61,756 nucleotides of DNA from Thermoplasmatales archaeon SW_10_69_26 (GTDB taxonomy: Archaea > Thermoplasmatota > SW-10-69-26). The stretch spans positions 1 through 61,756 of the forward strand of contig PXUB01000004.1 of NCBI GenBank assembly GCA_003009755.1, written 5' to 3'. The notes under the pieces were generated by a model. The model did no database searches and was not told where the DNA came from. It was given only the letters and a program-made list of their open reading frames with translations. Both the position numbers and the translations under genes were made by a program. Shown piece after piece: positions 8,322 to 14,827 of the stretch; within the stretch, counting starts at the first letter, position 1, and each line of letters starts with the position of its first letter.

Positions 8322-8912
8322 TCACCGCGGCGTGGGTGTGCCCTCGGACCCGGAGACCAGCCGCAGCGTGAGCGGGTAGCGGTACCGTCGGCCCTCGCTG
8401 GCCTTGATCGCTGCGACGATCGGCAACAAGAAGACACCGATGGCGAACACGATCGCGATCGGGACGATGGCGATCAGGCCGAGCCCGACGGTCGCGATGG
8501 TCAAGATGAGGGCCGCCAGGCCGCCGACGATCGTGTAGATGAGGACGGAGATCTGGAAGTTCAACGACTCGCGGGCCTGGTCGGCGACGAACGGGTGGTC
8601 CTCGCGCTTGACCAGCCACACGACGAGAGGGCCCAAGATCGGGGGCACGCCGACGAGCACGACCAAGCTGGCCAGGTGGGCGCCGGCGGCCCAGTTCGTG
8701 GCGTCTTGATCGCTCATCCCGCCCGGCCCGCCGCCGCGTGGGGCGTCGTCGGTCGGCGGCCGGCGGGTCCCCTGGCGGGCCTGCTCGTGGTCGGGCGAGG
8801 GCGCCTGCGGGGGCGAGGATCCCGCCGGTTCCTCCTCGGGTGGCCACGTCTCGATGTCCTCGTCGTCCGGCTGGGAGCCCCCTGGGTCCCCGCTTTCCCG
8901 TTCGGCGGTCAT
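8322..8912 (-). CDS. DUF4870-type membrane protein
   Basis: 196 residues. The first 65 are a Pro, Asp and Glu-rich disordered segment. From about residue 70 come the family features: NWAAGAHLASLVVLVGVPPILGP, the polar WLVKREDHPFVADQARESLNFQI segment and two further transmembrane helices, ending in a YRYPLTLRLV tail. It resembles the Tic20/DUF4870 group of small membrane proteins with unknown role. Its stop is immediately next to the stop of the flavoprotein gene. A start at the internal ATG (residue 66) would leave only the conserved domain. Confidence 0.8.
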   Translation of the reverse strand: MTAERESGDPGGSQPDDEDIETWPPEEEPAGSSPPQAPSPDHEQARQGTRRPPTDDAPRGGGPGGMSDQDATNWAAGAHLASLVVLVGVPPILGPLVVWLVKREDHPFVADQARESLNFQISVLIYTIVGGLAALILTIATVGLGLIAIVPIAIVFAIGVFLLPIVAAIKASEGRRYRYPLTLRLVSGSEGTPTPR

Positions 8913-8925
8913 CGCTGATGCACAG

Positions 8926-9165
8926 CTATGCGGACCGAAAACGGTTGCCCTCTCGGTTCACGAGCGAGACCACCTCGTCGCCGGGCCGTGGCGGAGGCCT
9001 CTCCTCGGTGTCGGTCCCTTGAAGCTCGTCGTCGGCGGCTTCCTCGCCTGCCCAGCCGGCGACGGCGATGGTGACGAGGACCAGCCCGACGAGCCAGGTC
9101 CAGCGCATCGACCCACGAGAGTTCGTCTGTGGCATGAGGCGTTCGGGGGGCCCGGGGGGTCTCAC
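8926..9165 (-). CDS. Small membrane-anchored protein downstream of TatD-like hydrolase
   Basis: Up to 79 residues from a GTG at 9165 that overlaps the stop of the hydrolase gene as GTGA. Internal ATGs at residues 11 and 20 are alternatives. A single transmembrane segment RWTWLVGLVLVTIAVAGWA is followed by an acidic linker and a segment DEVVSLVNREGNRFRS that could be a small beta domain. No family recognised. The overlap argues for co-translation with the hydrolase. Confidence 0.6.
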   Translation of the reverse strand: MRPPGPPERLMPQTNSRGSMRWTWLVGLVLVTIAVAGWAGEEAADDELQGTDTEERPPPRPGDEVVSLVNREGNRFRSA

Positions 9166-10016
9166 GCGTCCGTCTGGATCCCGTACGCCTGGCGGGGCAC
9201 CTCGACGTGGATGCGTCGCCAGCTTTCATCGTCGATGAGGCCGGCCTCGTACAGCTGGTGGGTGCGGCGGGGGACCAGCTTGGGGCCAAGCACGGCGCCG
9301 GGCCGTGAGGGGTCGTCGAGGTAGTCGGTCTCCATCATGAACCGGTCGTCGTCCTCGAGCGCGGCCTCGAGGTTGTCCTCGCTGGCGATGATCGAGGGCA
9401 CGAGCCCGTGGTTGTCGTCCTCGTCGACGATCGGGGGCGAGAAGTGCTTGACGACCCGTGATCGGTCGAGCCCGGCTTCCTCGGCCCACTCGGCCCACTG
9501 GGCGAAGGTCTCCCGGTCGCCGGGTTCTGTGTGGAGGATGGCGGCCACGTCGTTCTCGGCGGCGATCTGCAGGCCCTCGCGGAACATCTCGTTCGCCGTC
9601 TCCCAGACGTCGTCGGGGACCTCGTAGTGCGGGCGGCCGATCTCGCCCAGCGCGACGACGCGGTCCCGCGAGAGCAGGTCCTCGGCGGCTTCGAGGCCGG
9701 CTTGGTAGGCCTCAGCAGCCTCATCGATGTCCCGGTCGCCGTCGAGGCTCTTCGTGAACTCGGCCGGGTGCGGACCCAGGCTGACGTAGGTTTCGACGTC
9801 GGTGACCTGCTCGGCCTCCTCGGCGAGCGTGATCGTTTGCTCCATGAGCCCGCGGTGACCCCCGACCGTGGTCGGGGGCAGGCCGTCGGCTGGCTTGTGG
9901 ATCACGACGAGGTGGGTGCCGCCGGCGCGCTCGAACTCCTTGACCGCCTCGACGCCTTTGCCGTCGGGGGACAGGTGCATATGATCGTCAAGGATCGGGA
10001 GCTCGGGAACGGACAT
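9162..10016 (-). CDS. TatD-like metal-dependent hydrolase (TIM-barrel)
   Basis: 284 residues. The amidohydrolase-type metal site is seen as DDHMHLSPDG at the N-terminus, VALGEIGRPHYE at about residue 125, ILHTE near residue 160, KHFSPP near residue 197 and METDYLDDPSRPG near residue 240. This is the archaeal branch of predicted TIM-barrel hydrolases related to TatD DNases, but with its own motifs; whether it cuts DNA is unknown. The ATG at 10016 is chosen because upstream residues are not conserved-looking and the barrel begins directly after it. Confidence 0.85.
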   Translation of the reverse strand: MSVPELPILDDHMHLSPDGKGVEAVKEFERAGGTHLVVIHKPADGLPPTTVGGHRGLMEQTITLAEEAEQVTDVETYVSLGPHPAEFTKSLDGDRDIDEAAEAYQAGLEAAEDLLSRDRVVALGEIGRPHYEVPDDVWETANEMFREGLQIAAENDVAAILHTEPGDRETFAQWAEWAEEAGLDRSRVVKHFSPPIVDEDDNHGLVPSIIASEDNLEAALEDDDRFMMETDYLDDPSRPGAVLGPKLVPRRTHQLYEAGLIDDESWRRIHVEVPRQAYGIQTDA

Positions 10017-10232
10017 CGGGACCAGCGACACGCTCCCGGCTCTTGAGAGTACGGCCGACCGAGGACACCACCGAGGCCCTGCGAATGCGGAGGCCGCGTC
10101 CCCGGGCCCACCAGGTACGGCTCGGCCTCGGCAGAGCCCGACCGACGGCAACCACCGCCGAGGTCGGGCGGATCCGCGGGATCGGGCCCTTCGGCCGAGC
10201 TTCGCCCCATGACCGAAGACCCTGGAGATGGG

Positions 10233-11099
10233 TCAACACCCAGATGCACCGCTGGCTGCGCGCCGCGCTCGTGTACGCCCTCGGCATCGGGCTCGTCCTG
10301 TTCGGGGTCGCGGGCCTCGTGTTGCCCTTCCACCCGGGCCTGGTCGTGATCGCGCTCGGGTTGGGCGTCTTGTCCTTGGAGTCCAAGACGGCCCGGCGGG
10401 CTCGCCAGCGGTTCCTCGCCTGGCTGGCCGAGCGCGAGATCGAATCCGAGCGATTCGATCGTTGGCGCTCGCGCATCGAGGCGTGGGCCCCGGAGGACGA
10501 TCCCGCGGACGGTGGGGGCTGCGAGGACGGTGAGGGGCCCGGCGAGGGCGGCGAGCAGGAACGAGAACCGCGGGGCTGAGCGAGAGGGGAAGACGGGAGA
10601 AGAAAGGGGAAGCGCGCCCCTTGCGAGCGCCCGTGCAGACGAGCTTGCCGGAGCCGAAGAGGAGCACGACGACCTTGGGATCGTCCAGCCGGTAAACCAG
10701 GCCAGGGAACTGCTCGGGCTCGTACTCGACGTACTCGAGGCCGAGCCCGATCGCGATCGCGTTGAGGTTCAGGTCGGACTCGAGGTCGGCGGAGGCGACG
10801 ATGTTCTGGACCTGGATGTCCGGCTCGCGGTTGACCTTGACGCCGGCGTCCTCGATGCGCTGGGTGACGATGTTCACCGCGCGCTCGACGTCGTCGACGC
10901 TTTTGGCCCCCGTGCAGACGACCTTCCCGCTGCGGAAGAGGAGGGCCGCGGTCTTGGGATCCTTGAGCCGGCAGACCAGGCCGGGGAACTGCTCGGGCTC
11001 GTACTCGGCGTTGTCGAGCGCGAGCGCGATGCTCTGAAGGTCGAGCTCCGTGTCGAGGGAGGTCGACGCGACAACGTTCTCGATCTTGATCTTCGTCAT
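10233..11099 (-). CDS. tbp: TATA-binding protein, 3' end lost (run-on frame)
   Basis: TBP binds promoter TATA boxes and recruits TFB and RNA polymerase. The ATG at 11099 sits about 25 bases from a strong TATA box. Residues 1-159 (down to 10623) are a normal archaeal TBP: repeat 1 with [12 protein letters not shown] and [10 protein letters not shown], and repeat 2 with [12 protein letters not shown] and GKLVCTGAR. Repeat 2 then stops: its last helix, about 22-25 residues, is absent. A hairpin and pyrimidine tract follow immediately and no stop codon occurs until 10233. The run-on 129 residues are Arg/Pro-rich antisense of the PGPGW gene. Other frames do not restore the helix. Either a decayed gene, a deletion, or an assembly error; another intact TBP is probably elsewhere. 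Confidence 0.85.
   Translation of the reverse strand: MTKIKIENVVASTSLDTELDLQSIALALDNAEYEPEQFPGLVCRLKDPKTAALLFRSGKVVCTGAKSVDDVERAVNIVTQRIEDAGVKVNREPDIQVQNIVASADLESDLNLNAIAIGLGLEYVEYEPEQFPGLVYRLDDPKVVVLLFGSGKLVCTGARKGRASPFFSRLPLSLSPAVLVPARRPRRAPHRPRSPHRPRDRPPGPTPRCASANDRIARIRSRARPARRGTAGEPAGPSWTPRTRRPTRARSRPGPGGRATRGPRPRTGRARCRGRTRARRAASGASGC
10244..10579 (+). CDS. PGPGW-like two-helix membrane protein
   Basis: 111 residues. Two hydrophobic helices surround the turn [20 protein letters not shown], which matches the small PGPGW-type membrane protein family. A basic amphipathic stretch ([18 protein letters not shown]) and an acidic, Gly-rich tail follow. ATG 10244 is the only good start close to the first helix. 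Almost the whole gene lies antisense to the run-on reading frame of the truncated TATA-binding protein, but this strand has the codon pattern of a real gene. Confidence 0.7.
   Translation: MHRWLRAALVYALGIGLVLFGVAGLVLPFHPGLVVIALGLGVLSLESKTARRARQRFLAWLAEREIESERFDRWRSRIEAWAPEDDPADGGGCEDGEGPGEGGEQEREPRG
10604..10622 (-). terminator. Hairpin and pyrimidine tract at the broken end of tbp
   Basis: An AAGGGG/CCCCTT stem with a seven-base loop starts at the base after the last TBP-like codon. On the minus strand it is followed by about 25 bases that are nearly all C and T (10580-10603). This resembles the arrangement after the 31-residue peptide gene at 13.8 kb, so it may be the original tbp terminator. 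Confidence 0.45.
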
Positions 11100-11120
11100 G
11101 ATGACTCCCGGCAACCCGCG

Positions 11121-11129
11121 TATAAAAAG
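11121..11129 (-). promoter_or_regulatory. TATA box of tbp
   Basis: Minus-strand CTTTTTATA, centred about 25 bases before the tbp ATG at 11099. A second AT-rich element, CTTTTAAAAGG, lies about 12 bases further upstream and could be a regulatory site. Confidence 0.7.
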
Positions 11130-11338
11130 CTCCTTTTAAAAGCCTTATGTAGGTGGGCGAGGTCGTCGTTCCCCTGGTGAACCCGTCCCGTGAACGGAGG
11201 TTCGTGAAGACAGGCCGTTGTCTCCCGGACGGGGTGAAACGGCGATCCCTGGTTGCCCTGGACGGTGACACACCGCCTCCGACTCGCCGGTAACAAGCGG
11301 TCTGCATTATACCCTCCCGGGTATCCCGGGGTGCCGAG

Positions 11339-11578
11339 GTGGTGCCCATCGCTGACGACGCCCCGAACCCCGAGTACTTGGATGCGTTCTTGCAAGGAGC
11401 CCGGTTCGCGCTGTTCGCCCTCGAGGGACGGGTGAAGGAGTCCTCGACCTCCTTGTCCCCCGAACTCGCCGACTCGATCGACGAGGTGCACGAGATGGTG
11501 TCCACGACGCGGAAGGGCATCCAGGCACGGGATACGTCCTCGGTCTCGGCGCCTACGCGCTTCCTCGGGAAAAACTAG
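11339..11578 (+). CDS. Small hypothetical helical protein
   Basis: 79 residues from a GTG at 11339, which lies about 30 bases after a TATA-like ATTATA (11306-11311), so probably leaderless. The sequence is mostly helical (PEYLDAFLQGARFALFALEGRVKE and ELADSIDEVHEMVSTTRKGIQA) and soluble. No family recognised. It ends 27 bases before the HD phosphohydrolase gene and may be its operon partner. Confidence 0.55.
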   Translation: MVPIADDAPNPEYLDAFLQGARFALFALEGRVKESSTSLSPELADSIDEVHEMVSTTRKGIQARDTSSVSAPTRFLGKN

Positions 11579-11605
11579 AAACAGCCCCGAGCCCTGCTCG
11601 GGGAC

Positions 11606-12847
11606 GTGTCCGGTTCCCGGCCCCGAGCCCGCCAGTTGAGCGCCCAGCGGGACGAGGCCAAGCGCATCAAGGACCCGATCCACGATTTCATCGTGGTCGA
11701 GCCGTACGCGCTGGATCTGCTCGACCAGCCGGCGATGCAGCGGTTGCGCTACGTTCGCCAGACGGGCACGGCCCACCTGGTCTATCCGGGCGCCAACCAC
11801 ACCCGCTTCGAGCACTCGCTGGGCTGCCACCACCTGGCACACGTGGCCGCCGACGCCTTGGATCTCTCGGCCGACCGGACGCGGCTGCTGGGAGCGACGG
11901 CGCTGTTGCACGATCTCGGTCACGGCCCGTTCTCGCACACCTCCGAGCTCGTGACCGAGAGCCGGTCCGGGCGCTCGCACGAGCAGCGGTCGGTGGACAT
12001 CCTGCACGAGCAGTTCACCGAGCCGCTGGAAGCCCACGGGGTCGACCCCGACGAGGTCGAGCAGCTCATCCTGGGCGAGCACAAGCTGAAGGCGTTGGTC
12101 TCCGGGCCCTTGGACGTCGACCGCATCGACTACCTGCTGCGCGATGGGCACTACACGGGCGTGGCGACCAGCGTGGACGCGTTGCGGTTGATGGCCACGG
12201 TCGCGATGCACGAGGACCGCATCGTCACCTCGCGCGACGGGCTGGGCGCGGCCGAGAGCCTGCTGGTCAACCGTTTCGCCATGCACTCGGCGGTGTACTA
12301 CCACCACACCTGCCGCGCCGGCGAGCTGTTGCTCGAGCGCGCGATGCTGGAGTTGGTGGACTCCGGCGAGCTGTCCGTCGACGAGCTGGCGCGCATGGAC
12401 GACTACCAGCTGGTGAGCCTGCTGCGCAAGCACGAGGGCGAGGCCGGTCGCATGGCTCGGCGCGTGCTCGACCGCGAGTTGCCGAAGGTCGCCTTCGAGG
12501 TGCCCTACCGGGCGCTCGACGAGCGCTGGGTCGAGGCGATCACCGGGGACCTCGAGGAGCTTTTGACCCTCGAGGAGCAGGTGGCCGACCACGCCGACGT
12601 CCCGCGCCGCCACGTGCAGGTCGATGCGCCCTCGCCGCCGGGGTTGCCCGAGACCGAGGCCCAGATCGTGGGCCCCGGGGGCGAGACCGAGCCGCTGTCG
12701 CAGGCCTCCACGCTCGTCCGATCGTTGGCCGACGCCTACCGCGATCACTGGCACTTCCGCGTGTACGCCCCTCGGGAAAGCCACGAGTCGGTCGAGGAGG
12801 CCGTGCCGAAGCTCGTGCGGCTGGAGACGCCGCTGGACGAGTTCTAG
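11606..12847 (+). CDS. HD-domain phosphohydrolase (dNTPase-like)
   Basis: 413 residues. The N-terminal KRIKDPIHDFI, LRYVRQTG and NHTRFEHSLGCHHLA segments are typical of the HD superfamily group related to dGTPase and SAMHD1. The metal site HD is in LLHDLGHGPFSH at about residue 112, and a further Asp is in VDRIDYLLRDGHYTG near residue 175. It probably hydrolyses deoxynucleoside triphosphates or a nucleotide phosphate. The start is a GTG at 11606; the first 20 residues are not conserved. The C-terminal 100 residues include a linker and a small domain ending in FRVYAPRESHESVEEAV. Confidence 0.87.
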   Translation: MSGSRPRARQLSAQRDEAKRIKDPIHDFIVVEPYALDLLDQPAMQRLRYVRQTGTAHLVYPGANHTRFEHSLGCHHLAHVAADALDLSADRTRLLGATALLHDLGHGPFSHTSELVTESRSGRSHEQRSVDILHEQFTEPLEAHGVDPDEVEQLILGEHKLKALVSGPLDVDRIDYLLRDGHYTGVATSVDALRLMATVAMHEDRIVTSRDGLGAAESLLVNRFAMHSAVYYHHTCRAGELLLERAMLELVDSGELSVDELARMDDYQLVSLLRKHEGEAGRMARRVLDRELPKVAFEVPYRALDERWVEAITGDLEELLTLEEQVADHADVPRRHVQVDAPSPPGLPETEAQIVGPGGETEPLSQASTLVRSLADAYRDHWHFRVYAPRESHESVEEAVPKLVRLETPLDEF

Positions 12848-12889
12848 GGACCCGATCCCGCGCCGGGTCGGCGCGCCCGAGCCGGCAGC

Positions 12890-13771
12890 TTACGCGCGGC
12901 CGGCGGCGATGAGGTGGTCGGCCAGGCGGTCGCTGATGGGGTACCCGGTCTCGTCCTCGAAGACGGCGAACATGGGGGAGGGGTTGCACTCGAGGAACCA
13001 GGGGTCGCCCTCCTCGTCGAGGATGAGGTCCAGGCCCGTGTAGGTCATCTGGGAGGCCTCCCTCGCCGTCCGGCAGAGCTCTTCGACGTCGTCGGCGAGC
13101 TCGACGGGTTCGACCTCGGTCTCGGCGGCGCGGTAGTCGACGCGTTCGTCGGGGTCGAAGCGGAAGCGACCGGCCGCGATCGTGTCGTCGATGACGAACA
13201 CGCGGTGGTGGTCGCCGTCGACGAGCCGCTGCAGGAACACGGGCTCGGTGTCGAAGGCCTCGCGTCGTTCGCGGACGACCTCGGGCGTGACCTCGAGCAC
13301 GTGGCGGCGGCCGCCGCGGGGCTTGTAGACGACGCGGTCGTGCTGCTCGGCGAACGCGATGGCGTCCTCGGGGTCGGTGGTGACCTGGAAGGCGGGAACC
13401 GGGACGCCGGCGTCCTCCATGCGAGCCAGCTGGTAGCTTTTGCGAAGGTGGTCGTAGACGGAGCGGGGTGGGTTGACGACGGTCGACGCCTCGGCCAGGA
13501 TCTCGAGGATCGAGCCGATCGTGATCGCTTTCTCGGTCTCGGCGGCGTGCCAGGAGCGGTAGCGGTCGTAGAAGGCATCCCACTGCTCGGGCGTGGGTTC
13601 GTCGGGTAGGATGGGGTCCCACAGGCCCAGCCGGCGGGCGTACCAGGCGGCCACGTCGTCGACGGGTTCGCCGTCGATCTGCAACGAGGGGGTCTCGTCG
13701 ACGGCCAGCGTCACGGACAGCTCGCTGGGATCCTGGGTGGGGACCGATGAGACCGATGCGCAAGGGATCAA
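12890..13771 (-). CDS. ATP-grasp peptide ligase, graspetide (plesiocin/microviridin-type) maturase
   Basis: 293 residues from a TTG at 13771; GTG 13714 is an alternative. ATP-grasp ligases of RiPP clusters activate Asp/Glu side chains of a precursor and join them to Ser/Thr (ester) or Lys (amide). Seen here: a DDVAAWYARR segment near residue 40 matching the VWYRR motif of these enzymes, VVNPPRS near 100, the ATP-binding YKPRGGRRH near 150, DGDHHRVFVIDD near 190, and a C-terminal Mg site FLECNPSP followed by EDETGYPISDRLADHL. That last segment is characteristic of microviridin-type maturases. It lacks about 50 residues of the usual N-terminal domain. It follows the 31-residue peptide gene after a hairpin, which strongly suggests its substrate. 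Confidence 0.8.
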   Translation of the reverse strand: MIPCASVSSVPTQDPSELSVTLAVDETPSLQIDGEPVDDVAAWYARRLGLWDPILPDEPTPEQWDAFYDRYRSWHAAETEKAITIGSILEILAEASTVVNPPRSVYDHLRKSYQLARMEDAGVPVPAFQVTTDPEDAIAFAEQHDRVVYKPRGGRRHVLEVTPEVVRERREAFDTEPVFLQRLVDGDHHRVFVIDDTIAAGRFRFDPDERVDYRAAETEVEPVELADDVEELCRTAREASQMTYTGLDLILDEEGDPWFLECNPSPMFAVFEDETGYPISDRLADHLIAAGRA

Positions 13772-13809
13772 CTCGGGAACGGGAGAGAGGAGAAGAAAGA
13801 AGAGACGAG

Positions 13810-13827
13810 AGCTCGCGAGGGCGAGCT
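13810..13827 (-). terminator. Attenuator-like hairpin between peptide and ligase genes
   Basis: A perfect seven-base stem AGCTCGC/GCGAGCT with a four-base loop overlaps the first base of the peptide stop codon. On the minus strand it is followed by a run of nearly 30 C and T bases (13782-13809). RiPP operons often place a partial terminator here so that the precursor is made in excess over the enzyme. Confidence 0.5.
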
Positions 13828-13922
13828 TAGAAGGGGCACTCCTCGCCGAGGGCTTGCGTCGTCTGCCTGGGCTCGGGCTCGGGCGGTTCGCTGTCGTTGA
13901 CGGGTTCGAAGAGCTCACTCAT
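13827..13922 (-). CDS. Putative graspetide precursor peptide
   Basis: A 31-residue peptide: ATG at 13922, TAA at 13827-13829. It starts MSELFEPVNDSEPPEPEP and ends RQTTQALGEECPF. The segment TTQALGEE at residues 21-28 fits TTxxxxEE, the core motif I recall for plesiocin-type (group 2) graspetides, in which the two Thr form esters with the two Glu. The N-terminal part is acidic and Pro-rich and would be the leader. A TATA box, a short leader with GGGAGA about 8 bases before the ATG, a hairpin after the stop and an ATP-grasp ligase downstream all support a real gene. It contains one Cys (residue 29) and no other likely acceptor. The longer open frame that crosses it in another phase is not coding-like there. 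Confidence 0.75.
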   Translation of the reverse strand: MSELFEPVNDSEPPEPEPRQTTQALGEECPF

Positions 13923-13958
13923 GTGTGGTTCTCCCGTGGCTGGCTATCGCGTTCGTCG

Positions 13959-13966
13959 ATATAATG
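13959..13966 (-). promoter_or_regulatory. TATA box of the graspetide locus
   Basis: Minus-strand CATTATAT lies about 40 bases before the peptide ATG. Transcription would start near 13936, leaving a leader of about 13 bases that includes a GGGAGA ribosome-binding sequence. The locus therefore has its own promoter, separate from the cysS-side genes. Confidence 0.65.
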
Positions 13967-14045
13967 GTTGCGATGGACGGGCTCGGACGGCTGGGGTCGA
14001 CGTCGATCGGTTCGCCCGGCGGCGTGACGGGGAAGCGGGCCCGGT

Positions 14046-14378
14046 CTACAGCGTGTCCTCGACATCGAAGTCGAGGGTATCCCACTCGTCGGTCTCGGCT
14101 TTGATGCCGATCTGGTGCGCCCCGTCCTCGATCTCGTCGTCGGAGACGACCCGCACCTCGACTCCCTTGTCGAGGTCGAAGGGGCTGTCCTCGGTGATGT
14201 CCTCGGCGGGGATCGGATCTCCGTCGAGCTCGAAGGCGATGTCGACGGGGGTCCCGTCGATCTGGACCTCGGGCGGGGCCACGATCGTGGCCGTCGCCAG
14301 GTTGTTCTTGAGCTTGAAGGCGAACCCGCCTTCCTCGCGTGCCTCGAGGCTGTCGTCGACGTAGAGCTTCTTCAGCAT
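14046..14378 (-). CDS. Conserved-looking small beta-rich protein
   Basis: 110 residues from ATG 14378, starting MLKKLYVDDSLEARE. The body alternates short beta strands (FAFKLKNNLATATIVAPPEVQIDG, VDIAFELDGDPI, VEVRVVSDDEI, HQIGIKAETDEWDTLDFDVEDTL). The start and the KNNLATATI segment remind me of a small archaeal protein family sometimes mis-named as HMG-CoA reductase; I do not assign a function. A GC hairpin lies in the 60-base gap to the upstream gene, so it may be transcribed separately. Confidence 0.6.
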   Translation of the reverse strand: MLKKLYVDDSLEAREEGGFAFKLKNNLATATIVAPPEVQIDGTPVDIAFELDGDPIPAEDITEDSPFDLDKGVEVRVVSDDEIEDGAHQIGIKAETDEWDTLDFDVEDTL

Positions 14379-14405
14379 GAACGACGGGACGCGCACGATA
14401 GCACC

Positions 14406-14423
14406 GACCCCCCAGAGGGGGTC
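14406..14423 (-). terminator. GC hairpin between two small genes
   Basis: A perfect GACCCCC/GGGGGTC stem with a four-base loop lies just after the stop of the gene ending at 14438 and before the ATG at 14378. It could terminate the cysS transcript or sit in the leader of the next gene. Confidence 0.4.
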
Positions 14424-14437
14424 CGCCCGGTAAGAAC

Positions 14438-14827
14438 CTATCCTTGGTCGTCGGGCGGGCTGAGCTCGTCGGGCGGCGAGATGTGGGCCTCGACGAACGC
14501 TGTGAGTTCGGCCAGCGCCTCCACGAGGTCGTCCTCGTCCGTGCCGAGCTCGGCGTTGGCGATCGCGGTGAAGCGCTCGCGCTTGGCCGGGTCGATCCCG
14601 GTGTCGGTCTCGTCGGCCACGCGCAGGATGCTTTTGGCGGCGGTCGCGGCGAGCAGCTTGGTCGGGCGACCCAGGTCGCTGTCGAGCGTGACGCGGGCGC
14701 CGTGCAGGTACTCGAAGGGCCGCTCGAAAGGCCCGGCGTCGGGGACGACGTCCCGGTCGGGGACCATGTCCTCCTCGATCTCGGGCCAGTCGGCGTCGTC
14801 GGGGACGTCGGCTATGCGGTCCGCCAT
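14438..14827 (-). CDS. Hypothetical acidic protein overlapping cysS
   Basis: 129 residues from ATG 14827, overlapping the 3' end of cysS by 16 bases, so it is in the same operon. It is mostly helical: GRPTKLLAATAAKSILRVADE and AKRERFTAIANAELGTDEDDLVEALAELTAFVEAHI, with a Pro/Asp-rich N-terminus. No family recognised. Confidence 0.65.
   Translation of the reverse strand: MADRIADVPDDADWPEIEEDMVPDRDVVPDAGPFERPFEYLHGARVTLDSDLGRPTKLLAATAAKSILRVADETDTGIDPAKRERFTAIANAELGTDEDDLVEALAELTAFVEAHISPPDELSPPDDQG

Noticed and set aside
10233-10622. The Arg/Pro-rich tail of the TBP frame as a new TBP domain
   Set aside because: It is the antisense of a well-formed membrane protein gene and has the composition of an antisense shadow; the likely explanation is loss of the tbp 3' end.
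13761-13763. An alternative TTG frame reading RIGLIGPHPG on the minus strand, resembling the start of RimK-like enzymes
   Set aside because: It leaves the ligase frame after only about 15 residues and then becomes an Arg/Pro-rich shadow; joining it to the ligase would need a frameshift with no supporting length gain.
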